Below the pieces are notes generated by a model. It was not told the DNA's origin and did no database searches. It was given only the letters and a program-made list of their open reading frames with translations. 64,000 nucleotides of DNA from Anthonomus grandis grandis (lineage: Eukaryota > Arthropoda > Insecta > Coleoptera > Curculionidae): the NCBI RefSeq assembly GCF_022605725.1, contig NC_065550.1:37851623-37915622 (forward strand), read 5' to 3'. The position numbers and the translations under genes were made by a program. This document shows positions 25,638-37,850 of the stretch, one piece after another. The number at the start of each line of letters is the position of its first letter. The stretch's first letter is position 1.

Positions 25638-28600
25638 ATGGCCGATACTGCCGTGGCGAATCAGGCCAATGGGGTTGGAGAGGCTGCCGCCCAAAATGTA
25701 AGTAAAACCTTAATAATTACGTTTTAAAAAAGTCCTTTAATTAGTTTATCAATTTGGCGTTTAATTAGTAAGCACCGTGACACAAGGTTTTTTATTATTG
25801 GACCCTGCAGTGACCATGAAGGATTTAAACTCCTGCCTAAATTCAGGAATGCTTAGAAAAAACCTTGTTAAGTCATGTGTTTCTTAGGAAATTTAACATA
25901 GAGGCCATTAATTATATAAAATTGAGGACACTTTTTCTATTTTTCAATTATTTGCTTATGAATTAAATATATGCAAACATTCCAAGTGTTATCAATGAAT
26001 CTAAATTAATTAAATGATGAGATAATTTTTGCTTTTTAGGAAGGCAAAAACAAAATTGAATAAAGATATTTCAAATGATCTTCATGACAAATACAGCCAT
26101 TATATTCATTCACTCTGTAAACTATTATCTTTATATCGTCAGTGTAATTTGCAAAGTGTGTAACTCCATTTAGCAAAATTTTACAGGAGAGCTAAAAACC
26201 TGATTAATGTGGGTACTACTAACATAGGTTAAAAGGAAATTTGTTTAAATGAGTGTTAGTTAAGTTAGGTGAAGTAAAAGAATAATATATGGAGATACAG
26301 TTTTTTTTTCTAGAAATAAATAGCCTTTATTTTCTTCCTCTACATAAAATAAAAATTCATTCAGGTTGTCTTTCTTGGTCACAACACAACAAATAACTCT
26401 AAATTTACTGGTCAAGTCACAAGTTATTAGGTTACAAATATTAAGGTACCAGTGACTGACCTAAAAATAATTAACCGTAAATAACTAAAAAAATAAGATC
26501 AAATACTTAAAAAAATGTGAAATTAGATGCTTATAAAATGTACAGGATTCTACTTATTATAAGGTAATTGATCGTAAAATGCATGGTAGTCATAAGGTAA
26601 ACTTTTTTTCAGCTGCTGTAAGTGTTCATATTTTTCCTTCTTTATGGGGAGTCTGGTTCTGTACAATGGTGGCAAGGTATCGAAGTCGAAATCTATTTGA
26701 GGTTTGCAGGCAATCTGACTTGAAAAGTTTTCCATTGCAATTCTGAATGTCATAATTTAAAAAACATGTTTTCTCTAGTGCACTTAATTGCTTTTAAGTC
26801 AACTACTTGAAGATCTCCTACTCTTTTTTCAGGTCATATGGATGCAATAAAACTTATCTTCCCTTCTACGTTCTTACAGTAATCATGTGACAAATACTCT
26901 ACATTATAAGCACTTTTCAAACATGCTTTTTGGCAAATCGCAACATAATCAGCTGGTACGTTAATTCTGAACTTTCTAATCATCCTCTCTATAGTTGAAT
27001 GCATGCTGTCCGCCTCCATCTGACTGTGACCCTTCTGTAGGTATTTTTGTATTATGGTTACATCTTTTTCAATTGCCAAGTTAAAAAGCGCATTTGCCAA
27101 CACAGAATTTCTGTTTTGTGCTGCGCAGCAGTTTTTAAAGTCAGCTGAAGATGGGATCTGTTCTGATTACTATTTACTGAAAATCATCTCTAAAATATCT
27201 TAGTAGATTCGTTTTAAGGGCTCAAGTGCTTGGTACTTTGTCAACTAATTTTTTTATTACAAAAAAGAGTAATTCAAGCCATGTGTAAAGCCAAGAGTAA
27301 CCAAAGTAACCATGAGTCTTGTTGTCCCCTTTTTATTGGTATAAATAAATTGAAAATTTATTTTTTTATATGGGTAAAAACTATTTAATCACCTTCCTCT
27401 AGAAATAAGAACTCAAATAGCTTTAAAAAAATGTTACTTAGTATGAAGTATTATTATAATTCTTGAGAAGTATTTTAGTGATGGCCTGACCTGATAATAG
27501 TTTTTTAATGCTATAACCAGTTTTCTAGTGGGAATATTCCTGAATTTAAATTTGTTTTCTTATAGCAAAATGGCACCGCAGGCCAACCCCAACCATCAAA
27601 ACTAGAAACAATCCTCTCGGTAGTGAAATCCCTAATCGTGAGGGGACTCATTATTTACGTAATATCGTCGTTCTTCAGAGGCAAAGCTCCGCAGCCGAAC
27701 AGCACAAACTCTGCTCAAGGACCGACATTTTCAGCGAAAAACATTTTTCCCGATGGAACCCCGCTGACCCTCTACGTGTACCTTGCAGAGACCGACATGT
27801 TAACCAACTATCATCACTCCCAACTATTTTGGATCAAAGAGAACATTATTTATGGAGATTGGACGGCGGGCCCTAATAAGGACGGGATATTCGAGATTGA
27901 AAAGGAGGTGCCCATAACCGATGGTATGAGGAATAATGGGTCGTTGTTCTTGCATGCTTTCGTCACTCGGTTAGGGAACAGTCCCGATCCTAAGGCTAAG
28001 AATTATGATCGGGAACAGATGACTTCTACTATGAAACAACTTAACAGGTAAAGGCGAAGTGCTGTTAATGGTAATCGGGTTTGTTTTATTTGAGTGGCAT
28101 AGTTCGGATGGTTTAAAAAAAGTAGTTTTATGTGTTGTATACTTCTACTAAAAAACAGTTTATTAATAATTTTTTTTTTGAGTATCTATATTCATACTCT
28201 TTGCATATTGACTTTGGAATAAGTGCTATATTTGATTTTATTAAGAATAATTTAGTGTAAATCTTGGAGGTCTACACTATATACATAATATATAATTGTG
28301 GCAAAAAGTATGCTTGTACATACTAAATAGGTTAAAAAGGTTACTACAGTTATCTGCAAACTATAGTTATAGAGACAACTTGACTCAAGAATTTTCAAGG
28401 TTTTGTCCACTGCAATTGCAGCCTTTCAGTGTCATCCACAAAACAGTATACTTAGTTAATATTCTTACAAACATCAACATTTGCATTTTACAACAATACT
28501 TCAACCATTACTACTGCTCAATAGAGTCTTAAGGATCAATTTCTAAAACAGTTATGCTTTAAACTAGTTGGGTTTTATCCTCAAAATTTATCGCTTGATA

Positions 28601-31600
28601 GATTTACGATCATTTTACTATAGCATCCTTATTTGAGCGGGTAAGTTTTTTCTGCATAAAATTTTAAACAACCACTTTGATTTCTCTGAGCTACTTAGTC
28701 AACTTGACTTTTATGTTCCACCATCTGACCAAATGCAAGGGTTCTCAATTTTATATATTACCCACATCAATCTTGACAGTTACTTGGGGGAGAATTGCTG
28801 CCTGATTTTTTTTTCCATAGAGGGAAACACAATTGTTTAATTGTATCACTGGAGCGTAGGCTAGATTGTAGATTGTAGATTGAGAAGGGAGTCGTTTCGG
28901 CTGATCCGCCGCTCAGCACTGCTACCTGTGAGATATTTTGTGCATAACTCTACTTGTCTTAGTTTGTCTCAAAAAGTCTTAGACTTCTGCCGTACAAAGC
29001 TATATTTTTGGGAGGTAGTTGTCCCACTTCTTGAGGTGTTGGTTGTACCCCTTCCAGGTACTTGAGCCTCTTGCAGAGTTGGGTCGGGCATTCACAGAGC
29101 AGGTGTTCTGCTGTTTCTGTGGCATTGCTGCAGAATCTACATTGGTCGTCCTCTGTTATACCTATTGCCTTTAGGTTATATTTCACTGGGCAATGACCGG
29201 TTAGGAGTCCGACTGCTGTGCTGATGTCTGATCTGTTCATGTCTAGGAGCTGTTCAGCTCTTTTTCTAGAAGTGGTTATAAACTTTTTTGCCTGTCTTAG
29301 TCCTGGTGCTCTTCTCCAGTGCGACAGCAATTGTTCTTTTTCCCACCTGTTTAGGTCTTCGGTGATGTGGGTCTTCATTAAACCACAGTATGGCTTTTTT
29401 TTTAGCCCCTTTTTTTGCAAGGCGATCGGCTTCTTCGTTCCCCTCTATACCCCGGTGGCCAGGTAGCCACATTAGTGTTACTTGATTCTTTGTTGTAAGG
29501 CGCTTTAGGGTTTGTTTGCACTCCCAGACTAGCTTTGAATCACATTTAAAAGCTTTCAGGGCCTTTAGAGCAGCTTGGCTGTCTGATAGTATAAATATGC
29601 TTTTTCTTTGGAGGCCTTGGTTGATGCACTCTTTTGCACATATGTCTATGGCAAGCACTTCAGCTTGAAAGATGTTAGGGTATTTGTCCAGTGACTTTGA
29701 GATCTTAATGTTAGGGCCTGACACGCCCAGCTCCTTCTGTTAGTTTGGAACCGTCTGTGTACCATAGCGATGCATTGTCGGCTTTTGGTACTTCTTTTTT
29801 CTCCCATGATTGGCGATCATCTATGATCACTTCGAATGGAATTTCTAGACCCAGCATGGCCGTTATGTGGTCACGTGGTTTGCTGGCATTTTCCAGTTTA
29901 ATTTCTTCGAGGATGCGCAGGTGACCACTTAAATCCCCAGGCTTGAATTTGCCGGTTTGGAAAAGCCTGTGAGCACTGTTAATTGCCTCTTTTTTCACGC
30001 TTATGTGAAGTGGAGGCATGTTTAGCAGTGTCTCTAAGGCTGTGGTAGGACAAGTAGACATTGCCCCGGTTATTCCTAGACATATCAGCCTTTGGACTTT
30101 GTTTAATTTGGTCTGTGCGGTTGTTTGTTTGGTCTTCGGCCACCATACCAGCGAAGCGTATGTGATGATGGGCTTAATGACTGTTTGGTAGATCCAGTAT
30201 ACCATTTTCGGTTTTAGCCCCCATGTCTTGCCAACGAGTTTGCGGCATGTCCAGATTGCCACTATGGCTTTGGAAATGGTCTTGTCTAGATGATTGTTCC
30301 AAGTTAGTTTGTGGTCCAAGGTAACCCCCAGGTATATACGTTTAATATAGGTGCTCTGAGTTCTAGCTTCCTTCTTCTGGTAAACGGCACTAAAATTGTT
30401 TTTCTAGGATTTAAAGATAATCCTTCAGTTTCGCCCCAGTTTTGTATAGTATTTAGGGCACTTTGCATTCGATTCGATATTACGCCCTCGTGCTTGCCCC
30501 TAACTATTACTACCAGGTCATCTGCGTAGCCTAGAACTGTGAATCCGGATCTACTTAATATGTTAAGAATTTTGTTTACTACTAATGTCCACAGTAGAGG
30601 TGTCAGAACCCCTCCTTGGGGACATTCTTTTACTGTGGTTACTGTTGCTGACGCTCCATTTATTTCTGCTGTGATGGAGCGGTGCTTGAGCATTGATCCT
30701 GTCCACTTTACGATGGGGGCCTCCACCCCCCAGTCTTGCAAGGCTTTTGTTATGGACAGGTGTGAGGTATTGCTCCCACTCGAATGGAGCGTAGACTAAC
30801 TTTTTAAACAGAAATAGCCTTGAAGATGACCTAAATAAAAGCCGGAATGTCGTCACTACTAGGCCCTAAATCTGCTACACTCTTGTTTTGTTTAGGTTTG
30901 GTTTATTAGAATTTTTTTCTGTGTTTTTCAAGCCATTCAATGTTTCGGCACTGATTTGTTTCCTTGTTTTTCTCTCTTTGGAATGTTTGAATACTGGATT
31001 TTGAATTGAGAGAGATAGAAGGAAAAATTAAGATTAGTTTGCTCTTTATTCAATACTACTTACTCTCATGTGACTATAGAAACAAAATTCTTCGTCTCTT
31101 ACTGGCAAGTTTATCTTGGGTTTTATTGGTTAAATTATTCATTATTGGAATACTTTGAAGACTTTTTTAGTCTTTTTGAGGAAATGTCTAAAATCCATGA
31201 ACTAAAAATCAAGATATTTTAATTTTTATTCCAGGAATGCCTGTAAGAAAAAGACAATTTGTCTCTTATTATTTTACGTCAATATCTTGAGTTCTAGCGA
31301 TGAAATTTTGCAATTATTGATTTATGAACTGCTCTGAAGGCTTTTTAGTAGTCTTTTCTAAAGTCCATTCATTACAAGTGAAGAAAATGGAATTTTTATT
31401 CCAGAAGTGCCTGTAAGAAACAAAATAATTTGGTTACACTACTATTTCATTTTTTAATATTGAAAGATGTTTTAAATCTCCATAATTTTTCTAGAGTTAT
31501 GAAGATTTAAAACTAGAAAGTTAGATATTTCTTGTCTTTTCATAGACTTCCTTGATTATTGCTTAGGTACCCTTGAGTGAGTCGGTTGTTTTGTTTCATT

Positions 31601-32901
31601 TCATTTCTTCGACAAACGAAAATCATATGCGGAAAAAACTCTAATAATGTTGATTTAACACTTTACCTTTCAGATATAAGAAGCTAAAGGCGAGCAAAAC
31701 GAAAAATCTGCTTACTGGAGAAACTGAGAAGACCCAAGTGGAAGATGGTAAAATAATCTCCCACTGGCATCCGAACTTCACGTTGAACCTCGTCACTGAT
31801 CAAACGCAGTGGGTTTATGGCTCCGTACCGGCCCCCCTGGACGTATACGTCCATTTCACCGACGATCTGAAGCACTACAAACCGATTTTATATCCGAACG
31901 ATTACTGGAACATGGCCAGAGACTATAAACCCTTAAACGAGAGTTTCGCTCTGCGACTGACCTTTCAACCGTTGAGTTTGTTCAGGTGGCAGATATACGC
32001 GGCGCAAAGCATGAGGAATAATATGTTTAGTATGTTCTCTGAGGGTTCGGAGGATGCCGAGAAGAGCGACGACGAGCAGGATACTCTTAAAGAAACGATT
32101 ATGGACACGAATCCCTATTTGTTAGGGATTACGGTGGCGGTTTCCTTGTTGCACTCGGTGTTCGAACTTTTAGCTTTCAAGAACGACATCCAGTTCTGGA
32201 ACAATCGGAATTCTTTGGAGGGTTTGTCGGTACGTTCGGTGTTCTTCAGCGTCTTCCAGAGTTTAGTGGTGTTGCTCTATGTGCTCGATAACGAAACGAA
32301 TATACTCATAAGAGTCTCTTGTTTTGTCGGATTGGGGATTGAATTGTGGAAAATCTGGAAAGTTGTGGATATTAAATTTGAAAATGGCCGGATCGTTTTC
32401 AAGGATAAAGGCTCTTACGTGGAGTCTAGTACTAAAGTTTATGACGAATTGGCCTTTAAGTATTTATCTTGGCTGTGCTTCCCTTTGTTGGCCGGTTATT
32501 CGGTTTACGCTCTATTATATTTAGAGCACAAAGGGTGGTACTCTTTTATCCTGGATATACTCTATGGTTACCTGTTAACCTTTGGGTTTATCATGATGAC
32601 CCCCCAGTTATTTATTAACTACAAGTTAAAATCCGTGGCGCATCTTCCCTGGAGGATGTTAACTTACAAGTTCCTTAACACGTTCATTGACGATATGTTC
32701 GCGTTCGTTATCAAAATGCCCACGATGTATCGGATAGGGTGTTTCAGGGACGATATCGTTTTCCTCGTCTTTCTTTACCAAAGATATATTTACCCTGTAG
32801 ATAAGAAGAGACGGAACGAGTACGGGTACAGTGCGGAGCAAGAGGAAGCGCAGAACAATGGCGCAGTCGCTCTGCCCCAAGAGACTAAAAAGGAACAGTA
32901 A
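25638..32901 (+). CDS. CLPTM1: CLPTM1 (cleft lip and palate transmembrane protein 1) homologue
   Basis: Three exons: 25638-25697, 27566-28047, 31674-32901. Total 1,770 nt, 589 aa, TAA at 32899. CLPTM1-family proteins are multipass ER/Golgi membrane proteins that affect receptor trafficking, such as GABA-A receptors in vertebrates. A hydrophobic segment (IVRGLIIYVISSFFRG) precedes the conserved luminal region with NIFPDGTPLTLYVYLAE, then FWIKENIIYGDW and SHWHPNFTLNLV. The C-terminal half holds several membrane segments and the family stretch FMMTPQLFINYKLKSVAHLP, FLNTFIDDMFAFVIKMPTMY and FRDDIVFLVFLYQRYIYPVD. The human protein is somewhat longer (about 669 aa). The two large introns carry transposon debris, including an antisense non-LTR retroelement. 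The ATG at 25638 is the first in frame. Confidence 0.95.
26550..27180 (-). mobile_element. Decayed transposon-associated gene relic (uncharacterised repeat-family protein)
   Basis: Two minus-strand frames in CLPTM1 intron 1. The upstream one (27103 to 26834) has EKDVTIIQKYLQKGHSQMEA, DSMHSTIERMI and INVPADYVAICQKA. The downstream one (26753 to 26550) ends LPPLYRTRLPIKKEKYEHL, then LKKSLPYDYHAFYDQLPYNK. From memory these blocks occur together in many highly repeated insect proteins of unknown function that look transposon-derived. The missing middle and the stops between frames mark it as a relic. I cannot name the transposon superfamily. Confidence 0.6.
28864..30784 (-). mobile_element. 5-prime-truncated non-LTR retrotransposon (RT plus RNase H), antisense in CLPTM1 intron 2
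   Basis: Minus-strand blocks in order: an RT segment with ECPQGGVLTPLLWTLVVN and the catalytic YADDLV (30741-30304), the RT thumb region (WTCRKLVGKTWGLKPKMVYW, 30319-29711), an RNase H domain (LWYTDGSKL, then AEVLAIDICAKECI, SDSQAALKALK, WLPGHRGIEGNEEADRLAKK, about 29790-29320), and a C-terminal Cys/His region (CRFCSNATETAEHLLCECP) to the stop at 28959. At least three frameshifts separate them. The 3-prime end carries a short tagattg repeat (28862-28880). A 14-bp direct repeat, tggagcgtaggcta / tggagcgtagacta, flanks it at 28850-28863 and 30785-30798 and looks like the target-site duplication. The RNase H domain after the RT points to the I/R1/LOA/Jockey side of the LINE tree. Confidence 0.9.
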
Positions 32902-34306
32902 TAATATTGTAAATTGTTTATTTATTGTTGTAATTAATAGATATTGGTTGTTAATTTGATCCAGTATACTCGATATCTGATGTCTAAGTAATACAGGCAG
33001 TTTATTTAAATGGATGAAATGAAAATAGATGTAAGTTTAGTAAGTAAAATTGTGTTTTTTTTTGTAACTGTGGATTTTTTCGTAAATCACTTTGGATAAT
33101 TTCCGACACGTTTTCAAATTAGCCAATAAGCAAACAATTTCGTATTGTAGCGATTTTACTGTTACTCGATTGCATAAAAATAGTCCAAGTAATTTATTTA
33201 AATTAGTAAAAACGATCACTTAAGACTACTAGAAATATTTACGTCCGGTTCAAATCTCGCGGCAATATTCCAAACTTCACTGAACTAACTACGAGAGGCG
33301 AAGCAGCTCCTGATATACTCGGCTGACCATAGTTCGAGAAAATTCGCTGATCTTCGAGATGTCGTGCAGTATGCCACTTGTGTCATCCGGAATGACGGAG
33401 AATCAGCTGATTTCTCCGTGTTTAAGCACGGCGCCCACTGAATCGGCATCGACCGTCTCGGTACAATCGGCCGGATTTGCTTCACATGTATTTGAATGAA
33501 GCCGCGCGCATTGAATCGGTTCGGTACGATCGGTCGGTTCGGTTTTCTCCGGCGACGATCTCATATTGTGGGGAGGGCAACTTTTGCCGATTGCACCGAA
33601 AGCCTGCGACTAGAGAGAGGAACTGTTTCAAAAAATCTTAAAAACCGTTGATTTGAATTTTTGAATTTGAACAAACGAAATTTTAATCGAAGCTGTTCGC
33701 AGTTTTAGAATATTGTATTATAAACAAATCACATATCATCTTGATAATTTAAGGAAAGTAAACGCTTGGGAGATGATATCCAAATTAACTGGATGTTCTG
33801 GCAAGTGTCATTTATTATATCTTAAATCGGTGTTTTCGGTTTCATCAGGAGATTTTAAAACTCAGTTTCAATTATCTGAGGATGCCAACTTGGTCGGCGA
33901 AATGTGCGAGTGTGAAAGTTCTCGTTTTGGTGTTAAGTGGTGTACAACTCTTGCTTTGAATATAATTTATGTTTTTACATAAATACACAAAAAAGACAGC
34001 TTATTATATAAATTCAAATGCACGTTGGAATGCTATGTTATAATTTATTTTATTTGACTCTATACAGGGTGTCCCACAACGAATGCCGGCTTTTTTTAAA
34101 ATTTGACAGTATACCAACGTTGAGGCGCAATTCTGCTAAAATAATTTTGAGATAATGCAAAAACCAGTTCTCTTAATGATACAACCATTCTCTTTAAAAA
34201 AATCCAAAATCTTCTACGCTTTTCTACCGCTTCTACTTCAGCACAGGCTACTGCAATTATAACATCCTCTTCAGAATCTGAGGAACTGCCATAGAGTAAT
34301 TAAAAG

Positions 34307-34307
<1 letters not shown>

Positions 34308-34340
<33 letters not shown>
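34308..34340. repeat. (TA)n microsatellite
   Basis: About 16 TA dinucleotides in a row inside the outer transposon. It produces a spurious tyrosine-isoleucine open frame. Confidence 0.95.
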
Positions 34341-34344
<4 letters not shown>

Positions 34345-34833
34345 ATTATATATTTAATATTCATTTCTCTATGGGAACTGCTGACTTTTTTTTAAAAACG
34401 CTTAAACGGGAGCTTAATCACAATAGTTCTATATGCTCGAATAGTCGAACCACTTTTAAACGTCGCCGTGTCTTCGTTCTGCCGATTGTATGAGCGCTAG
34501 TTAAGGCGCGTCCACACTATGCCAATCGGCATCATTCGGCTTATGCCGATCGACAAAACCGAATTAGTGTAGACGTACCGGTCGGCCTTGCCGAAAGCCG
34601 GCCCGAATCATGCCGAATTCAACCCGACTAAAGTCGGTCTCCTTCAAAGAAAACCGAACCGAATGAAATCAAAATCCACAAGTGTGTACATGCCGGGCGG
34701 CTTTAGTCTCAGTCGAAGGAAAGTCGCATGCGTGCAAATTTATTTTATTTGTTTTTTAAATGTTTAGAGTTTGTAGGTGACAGTACGTTATTTTTTGCAT
34801 TGACTTCGGAGTTTTTGCTTTTAGTTCAGAATT

Positions 34834-35959
34834 ATGACGTGGACTGACGAAGAAACGTTGGCCTTTATTGATATGTATCGTGTTCGTTCTTCATTATGGA
34901 ACAGTTGAAATTCCGATTACAATAATAAAAACCGAAGACATGACGCTCTCACGGAAATTGCTGTTTCATTTGGTATAGAGAAGTTGAATTGGAGAAATTG
35001 TTTCATTTGGTTTTTCAAGGGAAAGAAAGAAAGAACTCGAAAGCAAAAAAACTAGAAGTGTTACTGACGAAGCGTACGTAAGCAAATGGTTCATGGTTCA
35101 ATGGTAAGCAAAAACAACATAGCTTGGTACGCAAACTATGTTGTTCTTAACCGACAAGAATAAACCACGAAAAACAGTAGATAATGTTGAGGTAAGTTCA
35201 TATTTTTATTTTTTAAATTTGTCGATTTGAAAATTTAAGTTTGTCCGTTAGTAGGTCAACCTAAAATAACTCAAGAATTTTTTTCTTCAAAACTATGGAC
35301 TTTAAAGATTTACAAGAGGAAGACACTGGAAATGGAGGAGAAGTTCAAGGCCAAGTTTCAACTCAACCATCAACTTCCCAAGAGAAACAGGCAGCAGCGG
35401 AGACTCCTACAAAAATACTCAAATCCAAAGTTTTTACATCTTCGAAAACCCTCAAAAGCAAATCCGCAAAACTTTCATTAAGTAATTCTGCTAAGGCACC
35501 TATCTTTGATGAAGCGGTGAATCTCATGAGATCCATTCAGTCAAAAAGAGTGGACAACTGTGGATGAATATTTATTGTTTGGTAAACAGGTAGTGATAAA
35601 GATACGCAGACTTGCTACACCGCGAACCAGATTTTTGACGCAGAAATGGGGATGTATGAACAATACAGTGCACCAACTAGGGCTGCATACAGTAACATGG
35701 CACTTTCTACCTCAAACATTCCAAGTCATTTTTCCCCATGACGTACCACTTATCAGCTAGCATGGTGCTCAATCAGACTCATACAATGATGGAATCACCT
35801 GCATATTCCCAGTCGCCGTCGCCTGCATGTTCTCAAGCGCCGTCACCTGGATCTGTTTTCTCTGATGGCTTTATGGACAACTACTCCCAGCAGCACTCTC
35901 AAGAACGATCCAGCCATGAGGATGACTCTACACACTTAACGCTTCTTTCTGGCACATGA
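34834..35959 (+). pseudogene. Broken MADF/Myb-like accessory protein of the Harbinger element
   Basis: Begins MTWTDEETLAFIDMYRVRSS, a MADF/Myb-SANT-like start, then meets an in-frame stop. Later frames hold a Ser/Lys-rich linker (35294-35560), the block DEYLLFGKQV, then KIRRLATPRTRFLTQK, and a Ser/Pro/Gln-rich tail (to 35959). The frame changes at least three times. In Harbinger elements this protein helps nuclear import and DNA binding of the transposase. Confidence 0.7.
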
Positions 35960-36189
35960 AGATCTTTACCAAAATGGTATGGATTATCTTTTCAAACATC
36001 ATTTTTCTTTTTCTAATTTTGAATTATTTACTTTTTTTTTTGAATTTGTAAAACTATTTTTCAGTACTCTTTTTCTACTAACACGTATGGTTTCTTAAGA
36101 CAATTTTAAAAGAAGAAATCTCTAACTACATTGTTTTTAGATTTAAAGGTCTGATGCCGGACAGTGTTTGTTTAATAATACAGTTTTTT

Positions 36190-36715
36190 ATTCTATTTTT
36201 TTATTTTTCTTACCTTGACGTAATTTTAAAGAGTTTCGATAAGGGCGTCACAAACTTCTGGCACGAAACGAGAAATAGCTTGCTTGGATATCTTCATAGT
36301 GTACATCAATGAATGGTACGAATCTCCAGTCGCAATGAAACACAGTGTGGCTGCAAGGCGTTCACTTGCAGGAATAGCTTCCCTGAAGGATGTAGTTTTT
36401 TTTAAAGATTTTTGGTCCAATCATATTCAATAAAACCTCAAAATCAGAAATTTTCATTCTGAAAAAGTTGCTGAACCCCACGTCGTTTCTGTACTCAAAA
36501 TTTAACTCATCTACCTCATCAAGTAGTAAATCTTTCATAAATTCACTAGCTCTATACTTCTTTCTACCATTGAGGATACTGGGGCGAATCCAAAATCTCC
36601 GAGAGCGAAAGCAACGACGTTCACTAGCGACTACTCCAATTATGATTGCTGCAGCAGCAGCTAAAACAACGTCTTCGTCACTACTACGTTCCAAACGCAG
36701 TGCACTAATGATGAT
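36190..36715 (-). pseudogene. Truncated Harbinger (HARBI1-like) transposase, N-terminal part
   Basis: Minus-strand blocks: RSRRFWIRPSILNGRKKYRA, then NFFRMKISDFEVLLNMIGPKI, then, after a frameshift near 36400, the helix-turn-helix segment TTSFREAIPASERLAATLCF and ISKQAISRFVPEVCDALIETL. A TAA directly follows ETL. Reading through it gives NYVK and a good GT donor (aaggtaagaaa), so an intron probably once began at about 36208. The downstream exon with the acidic catalytic residues is absent between this point and the accessory gene. Confidence 0.8.
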
Positions 36716-36866
36716 TCGGCAGCCGGCACCGATCGGATGTCGAATTGCCGACGCAATGCCGACTTGATTATGCCGAACCGAACGTGCTGAGCGGCACAGG
36801 CCGATCGGCATAATGTGGACGCGCCATTACGCACCGAACGTACCGATCCGATTCAGTGGGCGCCCT

Positions 36867-37850
36867 CCTTTACAATATCGTTACAATATTATTAGGTTTT
36901 ATTTACGTAGCAACACGTTTTCCTATGCTTGTTACCTCAGGTCGAAACAATGATGCTGACGTAAAGGAAAAAAATATCGGCTTAGACTGTTTAAAAAACT
37001 TAACTATATAAGTTGTCACTGTTGCTATGTATCCAAGACCACTTTCATTCTTAACTAACTTCACGTCACTAGACAAAGATGGGCTATGGTTGATGTAAAG
37101 CAAAAAATAAGGATAAAGAATATATACAATATAATAAATGCTGTTACTACTGTAATTAGTATAGCTACTTAGTTATTACGTATTAAAGTTTCTGCACTTA
37201 TATGAACGACTTGTACGTATTAGACACTGCTATGATTGTTAACTCTACGCCATTAAAGAAGGATGTTCACCCTCAATTTGTTTTAAATTTACATTAGTTT
37301 GCATCTGTCAAAATGTGACACGTTCTAAAATTAACTTCACGTTATTAAACAGAAACAACTTATCGCAGACGTGAAGCAAATATATTATTTGTAATAAAGC
37401 GAACATAATGCTCTCATACTGTTTGCTCGATATTGAAAGAAGAAGAAGAGGAAGACTTAATGTCACTCTAGACACTCAATTTGAAGAAGGAAGAAGAAGA
37501 ACAACGAAATAACCTTTTATCCTTGCCCTTACGTCGAATTTATTAAACATTTTTTTAGAATATTTTGCTGTCAAAGATTAAAAAAGACCTCAATGCAATT
37601 TTCAAAAAGGATTAAAATATCGCTAAAAGAAAAGGAAGAAGACCTTAATGTCTCCTGTCAGTTGTCACTACTCTGTGTGACATAAAAAAGTGTCAACATA
37701 AAACATAACCTCTTTATTTATATACTTACCAAATTTTACTTTTAAACAATGTACATAATATATCAATTATAACTAATCGGATCAACAATGAGTAAATAGT
37801 TCTATATAAAACATAAACTCTATATATCATTAAATACTATTTTTTTTCAG
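36867..37850. other. Intergenic or first-intron region upstream of the LRR gene
   Basis: AT-rich with two purine-rich patches (agaagaagaagaggaagac near 37440 and aaaggaagaagac near 37640), each followed by cttaatgtc, so they may be diverged copies of one repeat. The missing first exon of the LRR gene should lie here or further upstream, but I could not identify a convincing ATG plus donor. Confidence 0.4.

Larger units (their letters stand above)
34504..36826. mobile_element. PIF/Harbinger-type element, non-autonomous (internally deleted)
   Basis: Terminal inverted repeats: the left end reads ggcgcgtccacactatgcc and the complement of the right end reads ggcgcgtccacattatgcc, continuing into gatcggc. 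TTA flanks both sides (34501-34503 and 36827-36829), the three-base target duplication expected for this superfamily. Inside are the two typical proteins in opposite orientation: a MADF-type accessory protein (plus strand, 34834-35959) and the N-terminal part of a HARBI1-like transposase (minus strand, 36190-36715). The catalytic DDE part is missing, so it cannot move itself. Confidence 0.85.
33429..36866. mobile_element. Outer terminal-repeat element containing a nested Harbinger copy
   Basis: The left end reads ggcgcccactgaatcgg (33430) and the complement of the right end (36850-36865) reads gggcgcccactgaatcgg. Both continue into related cggtac/gatcgg words. Most of the interior is non-coding. 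Only about 40 bp of its right end remains after the nested element, which suggests that the latter inserted close to the right end. The weak 89-codon open frame at 33713-33982 looks like nothing I know. A degenerate hammerhead-like motif lies at 33876-33903. Confidence 0.6.

Noticed and set aside
29218..30799. Plus-strand open frames opposite the non-LTR element
   Set aside because: Antisense shadows of RT and RNase H coding sequence.
33838..33856. Minus-strand CTGATGAAACCGAAAAC as a possible hammerhead core
   Set aside because: Only four bases separate the two core boxes, so no stem II can form.
33713..33982. An 89-codon open frame in the outer transposon
   Set aside because: No recognisable domain, and it overlaps the degenerate hammerhead-like motif and other repeat sequence.
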